From an uncultured bacterium (lineage in GTDB: Bacteria; Patescibacteriota; Minisyncoccia; Moranbacterales; GWC2-37-73), in NCBI GenBank assembly GCA_903861715.1, contig CAIOVI010000041.1:1-43234 (forward strand): 43,234 nucleotides of DNA, given 5' to 3'. Within the stretch, counting starts at the first letter, position 1, and each line of letters begins with the position of its first letter. The notes beneath the pieces were generated by a model. That model was not told where the DNA came from and did not search any database. It worked only from the letters and a program-made list of their open reading frames with translations. A program made the translations under genes and the position numbers. Shown here piece after piece: positions 1-7,988 of this stretch.

Positions 1-1130
1 TCAAAGAAGACTTTCTTGAAAAAAATCTTCCAAAAATAACTCTAACCGCCACTGATGATCCTACGGTTATTGCTAAAGCTGACATTGTCATTGTTTGCGT
101 TCCAACGCCGATTGATGAAATGTATCTGCCAGATTTGCAGCCAGTCAAGACCGCCGTTTCAACCATTGCCAAAAACTTAAAGCCTGGACAATTAGTGGTG
201 ATTGAATCGACCATTAATCCTGGAGTTTGTGAAGAAATTGTTGCACCAATTTTTGCCAAAGCGGGCTACATGGTTGGCAAAGACTATGAATTGGCACACT
301 CGCCTGAACGCATCAATCCTGGCGATCCAAAATGGAATGTGACCAATATCCCCCGTGTGGTTGGTTCTTTCACTGAAAAAGGTTTGACCCAGGCAGTTAA
401 ATTTTATGAAGATATTATCGACGCATCCATCATGCCCATGGAGACTATTCGTGAAGCTGAAGCCGTGAAGATTGTGGAGAATTCTTTTCGTGACATCAAC
501 ATCGCTTTTGTCAACGAACTGGCAAAATCTTTCGACCGCCTCGATATCAACATCACTAATGTTATCAAGGGAGCCTCGACCAAGCCCTATGCCTTTATGC
601 CTCATTGGCCAAGCTGCGGCGTCGGTGGACATTGCATCCCAGTTGATCCTTATTATCTGATTGAACGTGCCAAGGCTTCCGGTTTTGATCATGAATTTTT
701 GAAGATAGCTCGCAAGATTAATAACTCCATGCCTGAATACACTGTTGAATTGATGCAAGATGCGCTCAACACGATTAAATTGCCTCTCAATGGAACCACG
801 GTTGGGCTGTTGGGAATTTCCTACAAAGCCAATGTGGCCGACCTGCGAGAATCTCCTTCCCTGCAGATCATCAAATATCTCAAACGGCATGGGGCTGAGG
901 TTGTCACCTTTGACCCACACACGCCCAATCATTCAACTGAAAAATTTTTGGGAGATCTTTTGGACAAATCAATTGCCATCATCATCGCCACTGACCACCG
1001 AGAATTCAAAGCTATCACGCCAGAGACTTTCAAAAAAGCTGGCATCCAAATTATTGTTGACGGAAAAAATTGTCTCGACAAGCTTGCGATTGAAAAAAGT
1101 GGTATAATCTATAAAGGAATCGGACGCTGA
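1..1130 (+). CDS. UDP-N-acetyl-D-mannosamine/glucosamine dehydrogenase, 5'-truncated by window edge
   Basis: Nucleotide-sugar dehydrogenase that oxidises C6 of a UDP-N-acetylhexosamine to the uronic acid with two NAD+, giving a precursor for surface glycan. The reading frame is open from base 3, before the first ATG at 120, so the N-terminal Rossmann glycine motif lies outside the window. Seen: the substrate-binding motif SPERINPGD, then GGHCIPVDPYYL carrying the catalytic cysteine, then a C-terminal domain with GISYKANVADLRESPS and FDPH. SPER.NPGD plus GGHCIPVDP is the WecC/WbpA/TviB pattern rather than the FGGSCFPKD pattern of UDP-glucose dehydrogenase, which is encoded separately at 33560-34885. 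The exact epimer used (GlcNAc or ManNAc) cannot be told from sequence alone. Confidence 0.9.
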   Translation, partial: KEDFLEKNLPKITLTATDDPTVIAKADIVIVCVPTPIDEMYLPDLQPVKTAVSTIAKNLKPGQLVVIESTINPGVCEEIVAPIFAKAGYMVGKDYELAHSPERINPGDPKWNVTNIPRVVGSFTEKGLTQAVKFYEDIIDASIMPMETIREAEAVKIVENSFRDINIAFVNELAKSFDRLDINITNVIKGASTKPYAFMPHWPSCGVGGHCIPVDPYYLIERAKASGFDHEFLKIARKINNSMPEYTVELMQDALNTIKLPLNGTTVGLLGISYKANVADLRESPSLQIIKYLKRHGAEVVTFDPHTPNHSTEKFLGDLLDKSIAIIIATDHREFKAITPETFKKAGIQIIVDGKNCLDKLAIEKSGIIYKGIGR

Positions 1131-1229
1131 GTCGCTGAGCGCATAAAACATAGAACACATAATATATAACATGAAATGCGGATTCGGAATTTTTTGTTCC
1201 ATACTCCATGTTCCATGATCCATGAATTT

Positions 1230-1460
1230 ATGTTTCACCTCTTAAAACTCATTGTTTGGTTAGCGGGAATTGCAGTGATAATTTATTTTGCCCTGCCATT
1301 TTTTGGCTATGAAATCAACACGAACTATTTCAACAAAAGCACCAGCCTGTGCCAACAACAGCTCAATGATTGTTCAAAAAATATCCTCAACAAGGGAACT
1401 CAAAATGCAAAATGCGATCTCAATTGTGTCAATCCTAGCTTAATCATTAAAAAGAAATAG
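1230..1460 (+). CDS. Small single-pass membrane protein, unknown
   Basis: I do not recognise this 76-residue protein. It has one hydrophobic segment (about residues 3-25, rich in L, I, V and A) followed by a polar tail with four cysteines in the pattern CQQQLNDC...CDLNC, suggesting disulfides on the outside. The frame could begin at 1176 or 1215, but those extra residues are the translation of a TTCCATG-type degenerate repeat, so I place the start at 1230, where the membrane segment begins directly. The stop is 2 bases before the next GT2 gene, so it is probably co-transcribed with it. It could be a partner or anchor for the downstream transferase; that is inference. Confidence 0.5.
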   Translation: MFHLLKLIVWLAGIAVIIYFALPFFGYEINTNYFNKSTSLCQQQLNDCSKNILNKGTQNAKCDLNCVNPSLIIKKK

Positions 1461-1462
1461 CG

Positions 1463-2443
1463 ATGAAACTAATTGTAAACATCCCGGCCTACAATGAAGA
1501 AAAGGATCTTGGAGCAACTATCCAAAAAATCAGGAAAAGTTTTGATTTGGATTTTTATTCGAAATTAGGCCTGGTTATTAAGGAAAAACTGATCCAGGTT
1601 GTTGATGATGGTTCAACTGACCAGACTGTCGCCATTGCTAAAGCAGCTGGGGCTGATATCGTTGTGTCTTATAAACCAAATCGTAAACTTGCCTATTCCT
1701 TCAAGCGAGCCGTGGAAAGTTCCTTGGAAAATGGCGCTGACCTTATGGTCAACATTGATGCTGACGGACAGTTTAATCCAAACGATATCCCTAAACTCTT
1801 AACGCCCATCCTCGAAGGAAATTATGATATGGTTATCGCCAACAGATTCAGCAATTTGGTGGCAAAAAACATTCCGTGGATCAGAAGCTTTCTCAATCGT
1901 TTTGCTGCTTCCGTGGTTGGTTTCTTTTTGAATTACAAAACTGAAGATCTTACTTGCGGTTTTCGAGCTCACAATCGAGAAACTTTGCTTCGCTTTAATC
2001 TTACGAATATGAATTTCACTTACACTCAAGAAACTATCATTGATGCCATTGGGAAAAATCTGAAACTCAAATGGGTGCCAATTCAAGTGACTTATTTTGC
2101 TGACCGTAAACCCAAGATAACTAAATCCATTTGGAAATTTGTCAACAATGGCTTCAAAATCATCATCAAGGCGGTGCGCGATGTTCGTCCAATGAAATTT
2201 TTTGGCATCCCAGCTTTGATTTTAATTCTGATTTCAGCTGGTTTTTTCCTCTACTTCATGGGGCTATATTTTCAAGATTTCAAAATCACCCCCCATCGAA
2301 ATTATCTCTTAACCTCAATTACCCTCTTGCTGGTCGGCGTTCAATTTTTGGTTTTTGCTTTGATTGCTGATATGGTCAAATCAAATCGCAATCTGACTGA
2401 AGAACAAATGTATTTGTTTAAATCAGAAAAATACAAAAAGTAA
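1463..2443 (+). CDS. Family 2 glycosyltransferase, membrane-anchored (DPM/GtrB-like)
   Basis: GT-A fold enzyme that probably moves a sugar from a nucleotide donor to polyprenyl phosphate or a lipid-linked acceptor on the cytoplasmic face. Motifs in order: NIPAYNEEKDLG at the start, VDDGSTDQT, NIDADGQFNPND (the DxD metal-binding motif), then CGFRAHNRETLL and TYTQETIID, typical of polyprenyl-phosphate glycosyltransferases. The last about 100 residues contain two hydrophobic helices (ALILILISAGFFLYF and LLTSITLLLVGVQFLVF), the usual GtrB/DPM tail. It follows the small membrane protein by 2 bases and is closed by a terminator at 2490. Sugar specificity is unknown. Confidence 0.85.
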   Translation: MKLIVNIPAYNEEKDLGATIQKIRKSFDLDFYSKLGLVIKEKLIQVVDDGSTDQTVAIAKAAGADIVVSYKPNRKLAYSFKRAVESSLENGADLMVNIDADGQFNPNDIPKLLTPILEGNYDMVIANRFSNLVAKNIPWIRSFLNRFAASVVGFFLNYKTEDLTCGFRAHNRETLLRFNLTNMNFTYTQETIIDAIGKNLKLKWVPIQVTYFADRKPKITKSIWKFVNNGFKIIIKAVRDVRPMKFFGIPALILILISAGFFLYFMGLYFQDFKITPHRNYLLTSITLLLVGVQFLVFALIADMVKSNRNLTEEQMYLFKSEKYKK

Positions 2444-2489
2444 ACTTTCTCATTTTTACAATAAAATTTGCAAGTTCTGCTGCAATATT

Positions 2490-2517
2490 AAAAAGATGCC
2501 ACGAAAGGCATCTTTTT
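2490..2517 (+). terminator. Rho-independent terminator
   Basis: An 11-base stem AAAAAGATGCC, a loop ACGAAA, and GGCATCTTTTT form a perfect A-tract/U-tract hairpin 46 bases after the GT2 stop codon. It ends the first operon before a new promoter at 2520. Confidence 0.85.
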
Positions 2518-2519
2518 AC

Positions 2520-2548
2520 TTGAAACTAATTTGATTTTGAGCTACAAT
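2520..2548 (+). promoter_or_regulatory. Sigma70-type promoter, leaderless
   Basis: TTGAAA and TACAAT are separated by 17 bases. Transcription should start near 2555, only about 2 bases before the ATG at 2557, so the mRNA would be essentially leaderless; no Shine-Dalgarno is present. Confidence 0.6.
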
Positions 2549-2556
2549 AAAATTGT

Positions 2557-3687
2557 ATGGAAAAGCCAAAAATCATCTTTATTTCTCACACCTATCCCCC
2601 AATTGTGGGCGGCATTGAGACCCAAAATTTTGAACTTGCCAATTGGCTTTCCGAGTTGACCCGAGTCACGGTCATTGCCAACACTCGCGGTCGCTGGTTT
2701 CTGCCTTTTTTTGCGCCCTACGCTCTGATCAAAACCTTTTGGCTGCTTGGCAAAAACGACGTGGTGATTTTGGGCAGTGGTGTCCTGGCTATCAATGGTT
2801 GGATCCTCAAACTGTTTTCAAAAAAACCAGTCATCTGCATTATCCATGGGTTGGACATTAATTGGAATTCCGCTTCGCTTGGAGTTTGGTATGAAAAGCT
2901 TTTAATTGCTATTTATCAAGTTCTTTGGACAAAAATTTTTCTTCCAAAACTCAACAAGCTTATTGCTGTTGGAAATGAAACTGTCAAAGTTGCAGTCGAA
3001 AAAGGCATCCCAATTGAAAAAATTTTTTTTATTCCAAATGGCGTTGATACGGAAAAAAATCTAACCGAAGCTTCAAAGGTTGATTTAGAAAAAATTCTAG
3101 GTATTTCAATAGTGGCCAAGAAAATCTTGTTGACCTCTGGTCGGCTTGCTAAACACAAGGGTGCTGCGTGGTTTATTCGCAACGTAATGTCGAAATTGCC
3201 GAAAGAATATATTTACGTTATTGCAGGTAATGGAAAAGACAAAGCAAATATTGTTAAGGCAATAGCTGAGCAAGAATTAAGTGAACGAATTTTAATGTTG
3301 GGTTATGTTACTGACGAAGTTCGCAACACGCTTTGGGCAACTTGCGATTTGTTCATTCAACCCAACATCAAAATAGCCGGGGATATGGAAGGTTTTGGCA
3401 TTTCCGTAATTGAAGCAGGGGCTTGTCGCTTGCCAGTGTTAGCTTCCGATTTAGAGGGCTTAAAGGATGCTATCAAGGATGGCAAGAATGGATTTTTGGT
3501 TCAGCCGGAAAATGCCCAAGCATATATCAAGAAAATAACCGAGCTGTTTGCCAATGGCAGCCCCCGCGAGATTTTTGGTCAAACCGTCAGAGATTATGTG
3601 GTTGAGAATTATCAATGGCGGCGCATCGCCCAATTATATTTGGCAGAAATCGAGAAAGTGATAATTAGAAATCAGAAAAAGCACTAA
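2557..3687 (+). CDS. Family 4 glycosyltransferase
   Basis: GT-B fold retaining glycosyltransferase of 376 residues, predicted to act in the cytoplasm or at the inner membrane face in glycan assembly. The N-terminal acceptor domain opens with SHTYPPIVGGIETQNFELA, the common GT4 start. The donor domain shows NGVDTEKN, LLTSGRLAKHKG, and the C-terminal EGFGISVIEAGACRLPVLAS with the E(x7)E pattern that contacts the nucleotide sugar. It has its own promoter directly in front of the ATG and is followed by a dispersed repeat, so it appears monocistronic. Donor and acceptor cannot be predicted. Confidence 0.88.
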   Translation: MEKPKIIFISHTYPPIVGGIETQNFELANWLSELTRVTVIANTRGRWFLPFFAPYALIKTFWLLGKNDVVILGSGVLAINGWILKLFSKKPVICIIHGLDINWNSASLGVWYEKLLIAIYQVLWTKIFLPKLNKLIAVGNETVKVAVEKGIPIEKIFFIPNGVDTEKNLTEASKVDLEKILGISIVAKKILLTSGRLAKHKGAAWFIRNVMSKLPKEYIYVIAGNGKDKANIVKAIAEQELSERILMLGYVTDEVRNTLWATCDLFIQPNIKIAGDMEGFGISVIEAGACRLPVLASDLEGLKDAIKDGKNGFLVQPENAQAYIKKITELFANGSPREIFGQTVRDYVVENYQWRRIAQLYLAEIEKVIIRNQKKH

Positions 3688-3709
3688 TAAATTTTCTACG
3701 TATTTTCTT

Positions 3710-3830
3710 CCTCCTTTAGAAAAGGAGGATTGAGGTGGATTTGAAAGATTAACTTAAACAAAGAAAGTTTTTCAAATCCCTCCGCAAATGCTGCACTTGC
3801 TAGCACTTGCCACTTTTCCAAAGGGAGGAG
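3710..3830. repeat. CCTCC-ended hairpin repeat, copy 1 (variant)
   Basis: Each end is itself a small hairpin: CCTCCTTTAGAAAAGGAGG at the left and a CTTTTCCAAAGGGAGG end at the right; the middle reads AACAAAGAAAGTTTT. The same element is at 11991-12088, but this copy carries about 25 extra bases (GCAAATGCTGCACTTGC...) between the CCCTCC and the right end. It fills most of the 250-base gap between two + strand genes. Confidence 0.75.
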
Positions 3831-3850
3831 TAATATTTATTCATAATTGC

Positions 3851-3878
3851 TTGCATATTTATAATTGATTCGTATATT
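3851..3878 (+). promoter_or_regulatory. Probable promoter for the 641-residue membrane protein
   Basis: TTGCAT and TATATT with a 16-base spacer, about 60 bases before the ATG at 3938 and just beyond the repeat. A moderate match to sigma70 consensus. Confidence 0.4.
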
Positions 3879-3937
3879 AGTAAAAGATTAGTATTTTCGT
3901 GGGGAGATAACTTAATTAAAAATGTCAATCAGATTTT

Positions 3938-5863
3938 ATGCTTTCATTTATTTCCGAACAATTTTCTTTTTTTCTTAGTCTAGGACTAGTCCTTTTTATT
4001 CCAGGATTTTGTTTGCTTTTGGCCACCGGCATGAAAAATCTTTTTTCGGGTTTGGAAAAATTTGTGCTTTCTTTCAGCTTAAGCATTGTTGTTGTTGATT
4101 TTATTTTGATTTTAATCGATAAAATAGGCCTTCAAATAGACAGAGTTACCATCTTAACCTTCCTGACAATTTTTATCAGTGCGTGCCTGGGCCTTTATTT
4201 TTACTTCATCAAAAACAGGCAACCAGGTGAGCTTAAACAAACTGAGTCAAAAATTTCTCCAAAATCAACTCTTTTGGTAATTTTGCTAATTTTCTTGACT
4301 GTTTTTATTAAGACCATTTATCTGCAAGATGTGATTTTTCCCACCGCCACCGACATGGGTCATCACATGTTTTGGACAAAAACCATCATCACTACTGGGC
4401 AACTTCCCCAATATGCCAAAGCTGACATCACAGCTGACTACACCATCAGTCAACCCGCTCCCATTGCTGATTTTATCATTGGCGAACATCTTATTTTTGC
4501 CGCCCTGGGCATCATTTCAGGCGCTGAGTTGATTTCAGCTTTTCCAATTCTCATGCTTTTTTTGATTAACATTATGTCCGTGCTGGCAGTTTTCATTGTG
4601 GCTAAAGAACTTTTCAAAGACCATAAGCGAGAAAATCTGATTTCTATCTTGGTGCTTTTTCTGGTTGGGCCGCTCTATGCCCTGGCCTCTCCTCAAGCCA
4701 AATTTGCCAGTGGGGGCGTGATTGGCAACACAATCGGCAATCTTCTGATTCCAATGATGATTTTGCTATATCTCCGAGCCTTCAAAGAGAGGAAATCTGG
4801 TTATTTTGCCTTAGCAGTTTTTCTCAGTCTCGGCCTGGCCTACACTCATCATTTGAGCACTTTCGTTTTCATCTTTATTGCTTTTTTCTCTTTGCTCATT
4901 TTTGCCATTCTTAATCGCAAAGACCTCAAAAAATATTCTCGCCAATGGCTGAAAATAATTCTCTCGCCTTCCGTGCTGGCCGTTTTTGGTCTGGCGCTTC
5001 TTTTTGTTTTTTTCATCTACACTCCCACTTATCTCAATTCAAAAGCCATTAACACCGCCGTGGGAGCACCTAGCAAGGCCAGTCGCGCAGGCCTGACCCT
5101 GACGCAACTGAAATCCACAGCTGGTGAAGCTCGCTTTGCACTGGCCGTCATTGCCGTGCTAATTTTGTTGCTAGCCAAAAAAATGGACAAATACTCTCGC
5201 GCCTTTCTGCTGGGTTGGACTATTTCGCTTTCCGTGATGTCCCTTCGCCCCGACTGGCTGCTTGTCGACATTCCCTCGGATCGCATTGCCAGTTATGTCA
5301 TTTTCCCAAGCGCCTTAGCGGCGGCTTACGGTTTTGTTTTTGTTTTTGAAAAAATGAAAACTGCCAACTGCGAAAAAAATTATCTCAAACAAGCTTTTCT
5401 TTTTTATGCTTTCTTCCTTTTGGTAACCTTTTTTGCGGTCAATGGTTTTTATGAAGATTCAATGGCGCTAAGCACTGGTGGCAGCGCACCCAAAGCCATC
5501 CAAACCTATGCGGCTTCAGCTTATTTAGCCAAAAAATTAACAACTAAAGACGTAGTGCTTAAAGACCACAACTATTTGGCAGGTGATTCCTGGGTGAAAT
5601 TGTTTTTTATGCGCGGCTATAATTTTCCTTTTTCCAGAGGCTATTTCAAACGTTATCAAGATGACACCAAGACTCGCGAACAATGCACCAACAATATGAT
5701 TTCCCTTCCTAACAGTCCAGAAGCTCAGAAATGTTTTGCTGGCACCAAGATTGATTTTGTGATGCTTAATCCCAACAATGACGCCGCTCAATTCAATCGC
5801 CTCAACAATTTCTGGCAAATTTACACTGCTGACGACGTGGCAATTTTTTATAAAGCCAAGTAG
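3938..5863 (+). CDS. Polytopic membrane protein, probable GT-C-like glycosyltransferase
   Basis: A 641-residue protein with about 12-14 membrane helices. Residues 1-90 contain three helices with the phrase LFIPGFCLLL and a following amphipathic LEKFVLSFSLS, which resembles the start of DUF1616/DUF6541-type membrane proteins. After a fourth helix (about 110-128) comes an extracytoplasmic loop with PTATDMGHHMFW (135-146). An acidic residue with histidines here is typical of GT-C enzymes that bind polyprenyl-phosphate sugars. Residues about 500-641 are mostly soluble and would lie outside the cell. No close family can be named with certainty. The next gene, a small membrane-anchored protein, may act with it. 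Alternative roles are an O-antigen ligase- or polymerase-like protein. Confidence 0.6.
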   Translation: MLSFISEQFSFFLSLGLVLFIPGFCLLLATGMKNLFSGLEKFVLSFSLSIVVVDFILILIDKIGLQIDRVTILTFLTIFISACLGLYFYFIKNRQPGELKQTESKISPKSTLLVILLIFLTVFIKTIYLQDVIFPTATDMGHHMFWTKTIITTGQLPQYAKADITADYTISQPAPIADFIIGEHLIFAALGIISGAELISAFPILMLFLINIMSVLAVFIVAKELFKDHKRENLISILVLFLVGPLYALASPQAKFASGGVIGNTIGNLLIPMMILLYLRAFKERKSGYFALAVFLSLGLAYTHHLSTFVFIFIAFFSLLIFAILNRKDLKKYSRQWLKIILSPSVLAVFGLALLFVFFIYTPTYLNSKAINTAVGAPSKASRAGLTLTQLKSTAGEARFALAVIAVLILLLAKKMDKYSRAFLLGWTISLSVMSLRPDWLLVDIPSDRIASYVIFPSALAAAYGFVFVFEKMKTANCEKNYLKQAFLFYAFFLLVTFFAVNGFYEDSMALSTGGSAPKAIQTYAASAYLAKKLTTKDVVLKDHNYLAGDSWVKLFFMRGYNFPFSRGYFKRYQDDTKTREQCTNNMISLPNSPEAQKCFAGTKIDFVMLNPNNDAAQFNRLNNFWQIYTADDVAIFYKAK

Positions 5864-5882
5864 AGCTACCAGTAGATACGAT

Positions 5883-6014
5883 GGGACTGATGTATTTTTT
5901 CGAAAATTACTTACGACTGGCTCACTTAACGAAAAAGACTTAAATTAGACCAGGATAAACTTACTTAGCAAATAGCTCATGCTCTAGGAATTTTAGAACA
6001 AATACATAAGTTCC
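5883..6014. repeat. TIR element (MITE-like) family 1, copy 1
   Basis: About 132 bases with degenerate terminal inverted repeats (left GGGACTGATGTATTT, right AAATACATAAGTTCC). The interior matches the copy at 6459-6595, including AGCTCATGCTCTAGGAATTT near the right end. It fills most of the gap between 5863 and 6069. Confidence 0.75.
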
Positions 6015-6068
6015 AGAGTCACTCTCTCACTTCATTAGATAATAAGCCAATAAAATTCAAGCAAAAAC

Positions 6069-6428
6069 ATGAACAACAAGACTATTATTTTTTCAACCAT
6101 TTTTTTCCTGATCGTTAGTTTTGCTTTTCTTTCCTTGGTGGAAAAAAACAAAGCTGACATCAACAACCAAAACGTTTGGTCACTTTACTTTGAAAATCCC
6201 CAGAGTCAGGCGCTTGATTTTGACCTTGAAAATCACTCAACTAACCTGACTTTTCATTGGCAGCTCATCGCCGACAAAACCGTGCTCAAAGAAGCCAGCG
6301 TCGTCGTCCAGCAAGGCGAAATCAGAAAAATTCCAGTTCCGAATACCAACTTCGAGACTGCTGGCAAAAAAATCATCATCTCCGTGACGGCTGAGAAAAA
6401 AACGAAAGAAATATACAAGAATTTTTAA
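6069..6428 (+). CDS. Small membrane-anchored extracytoplasmic protein, unknown
   Basis: A 119-residue protein with one N-terminal hydrophobic helix (about residues 5-24) followed by about 90 residues with alternating hydrophobic and polar stretches (WSLYFENPQSQALDFDLEN, TFHWQLIADKT, VVVQQGEIRKIPVP, KKIIISVTAEKK). This reads as a small beta-sandwich of the kind that supports membrane glycosyltransferases. Archaeal and bacterial DUF1616 proteins have a similar beta-rich extracellular part, so this may be a split-off partner of the protein at 3938-5863; that link is inference. It lies between two copies of the same TIR element, which is unusual. Confidence 0.6.
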   Translation: MNNKTIIFSTIFFLIVSFAFLSLVEKNKADINNQNVWSLYFENPQSQALDFDLENHSTNLTFHWQLIADKTVLKEASVVVQQGEIRKIPVPNTNFETAGKKIIISVTAEKKTKEIYKNF

Positions 6429-6458
6429 TGACAAATGTCTAATGTTTAATAAATGAAT

Positions 6459-6595
6459 TTAGGACTTACGCATTTGATCGAAAAATTACTTACAGCTGAT
6501 TTGCTTAGCGAAAGAGACTTGAAGTAGACCAGGGGCAGCTTGCTTAGCAGGTAGCTCATGCTCTAGGAATTTGAGAGCAAATGCGTAAGCCCTAA
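6459..6595. repeat. TIR element (MITE-like) family 1, copy 2 (best preserved)
   Basis: About 137 bases bounded by 18-base inverted repeats: TTAGGACTTACGCATTTG (6459-6476) and CAAATGCGTAAGCCCTAA (6578-6595), 17 of 18 paired. The interior is about three-quarters identical by eye to copy 1. Two C-G pairs in the terminal stem are T-A pairs in copy 1, so pairing is kept. No transposase is encoded. A third, left-end-only copy is at 31375. Confidence 0.8.
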
Positions 6596-6596
6596 A

Positions 6597-6626
6597 ATTG
6601 CTATAATAAAAGGGTATTAATACCCC
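6597..6626 (+). promoter_or_regulatory. Extended -10 promoter-like module with palindrome
   Basis: TTGCTATAATAAAA (an extended -10 TGCTATAAT) runs straight into the palindrome GGGTATTAATACCC. The same module occurs at 33486-33511 in an unrelated place. No good -35 box is visible. It could start a transcript toward the GT4 at 6793, with a long structured leader holding the CCAGGGC/GCCCTGG hairpin (from about 6625) and the 36-base palindrome at 6732. Confidence 0.35.
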
Positions 6627-6731
6627 AGGGCAAGCCCTGGACCCTTCAGGCTCACGAGGCCCGTCTCGACTGAGGCTCGCCGAGGTGGACAAGCCTCGTA
6701 GGCAAAATACCTTTTGTTATCGTCGCTCGCT

Positions 6732-6767
6732 GCGAAATGAATTCGCCAGCTGGCGAATTCATTTCGC
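6732..6767. repeat. Perfect 36-base palindrome
   Basis: GCGAAATGAATTCGCCAG (6732-6749) is followed immediately by its exact reverse complement CTGGCGAATTCATTTCGC (6750-6767), with no spacer. It lies 25 bases before the ATG of the GT4 gene. It could extrude as a cruciform, bind a dimeric protein, or fold as an RNA hairpin. The rest of the 6429-6792 gap holds the TIR element and the module at 6597; nothing coding was seen. Confidence 0.9.
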
Positions 6768-6792
6768 TCACTTTGCTAGATAATAAAATTTT

Positions 6793-7908
6793 ATGAAAAA
6801 AATTATATTAGTCACTCGCCCGATTGCCCCACCGTGGGATGAAGCTTCAAAAAGTTTTGCTTTTTATTTGGCTAAGAGTGTGGAAAATTTTGAATTTAGC
6901 GTGCTCACGCCTGGCAAAGTGGATGCTCTGCCATTGAAAATTAAACAAATTCCGATTTACACCAGCAATCACCTTAATCTTGGCCTAGCTCAACAAGCCA
7001 GATTATTAAAACTGGTGCCCCTGATTGGAAAATTTGACCTTGCGCATTTTATGCTGACCCCCAACAAACTCAACGCCCTGGGTTTCAAACTTTTTCTGTC
7101 TAGACTTAACACCAAAACCGTCCAAACCGTCGCCACTTTGCGTGAAGATCTTTTTTCTGACAAAGATTTCAAAAAAATCATTTTTGCCGACCTGATCATC
7201 ACCTATTCTGATTATGCCAAAAAGAAACTGACCAAACTTGGATTTAAAAATGTTGCGCGCATTTATCCTGGCATTGATCTGGAACTTTTTTCGCCAGCCC
7301 CAAAAAATCTGGCAACCATGGCCTTTTTTAATATTCAACAAAATGATTTTATTGTTTCTTATCAAGGTGAATACACTCGCCTGGGCGCCACGGACACGAT
7401 CGTGGAAAGCCTGCCAGCGCTTTTCGCAAAAATTCCCAACGCCAAATTTATTTTTGCCAACCGCGTGAAAAATGAAAAAGACGCCATCAAAAAAGCCGAG
7501 GTTATCGAAACTCTGAAAAAGCATGGGATTATTGATAAAGTCATTTTCACTGACACCTTTTCCGATATGCCAAAAATATACAACCTTTCAGACGTGGTCA
7601 TTTTTCCTGCTCAAAATATGCATGGCAAATTTGATGTGCCCTTGGTTGTCATCGAGGCGATGGCTTGCGCCAAGCCAGTTGTCATTTCCAATTTGCCAAT
7701 TCTGCAAGAATTTTCCTCCAGCGAAAACTCGATTGCCATTGACCCAACTAGTCAGACCCAACTAGTCCAGGCCATTGTTGACCTGTTTGAAAACCAAGCA
7801 AAATGCGCTAAACTGGGGAAAGCAGCTCGCCAATACGTGAGCGAAAATTTCGACATCAAGGCAGTTGCCAAACAGTATGAGAAGGCATATCAAGATTTAT
7901 TGAAGTAA
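6793..7908 (+). CDS. Family 4 glycosyltransferase
   Basis: A 371-residue GT-B enzyme. The N-terminus (KKIILVTRPIAPPWDEASK) is a GT4-type opening. The donor-binding half contains YPGIDLELFSP, VSYQGEYTRLGA, and VVIEAMACAKPVVISN with the E(x7)-type pattern for the nucleotide-sugar diphosphate. Low similarity to the GT4 at 2557 suggests different sugars. A GATAAT box at 6779-6784 lies about 8 bases before the ATG, so the mRNA may be nearly leaderless. It is followed after 80 bases by the RtcB-like gene on the same strand. Confidence 0.87.
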   Translation: MKKIILVTRPIAPPWDEASKSFAFYLAKSVENFEFSVLTPGKVDALPLKIKQIPIYTSNHLNLGLAQQARLLKLVPLIGKFDLAHFMLTPNKLNALGFKLFLSRLNTKTVQTVATLREDLFSDKDFKKIIFADLIITYSDYAKKKLTKLGFKNVARIYPGIDLELFSPAPKNLATMAFFNIQQNDFIVSYQGEYTRLGATDTIVESLPALFAKIPNAKFIFANRVKNEKDAIKKAEVIETLKKHGIIDKVIFTDTFSDMPKIYNLSDVVIFPAQNMHGKFDVPLVVIEAMACAKPVVISNLPILQEFSSSENSIAIDPTSQTQLVQAIVDLFENQAKCAKLGKAARQYVSENFDIKAVAKQYEKAYQDLLK

Positions 7909-7912
7909 TTAT

Positions 7913-7944
7913 TAAGACCTATAAGACATATATGACGTATAAAA
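7913..7944. repeat. Degenerate short-period repeat (GACCTATAAG type)
   Basis: AAGACCTATAAGACATATA then TGACGTATAA is a run of a roughly 10-base degenerate unit. A related run in the opposite orientation is at 34905-34930. It overlaps the longest possible start (7932) of the next gene. Confidence 0.5.
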
Positions 7945-7988
7945 TAAATTCACTTTCTCAAAACAAAAAAGAACTTAAGACGGAAAGA

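Noticed and set aside
192-932. Long antisense ORF opposite the dehydrogenase
   Set aside because: It is a shadow of the real gene; there are no family motifs and no promoter.
7932-7988. Upstream start for the RtcB-like gene
   Set aside because: It falls within a GACCTATAAG-type repeat; the start at 7989 puts the DVH motif at residue 41, as expected for RtcB.
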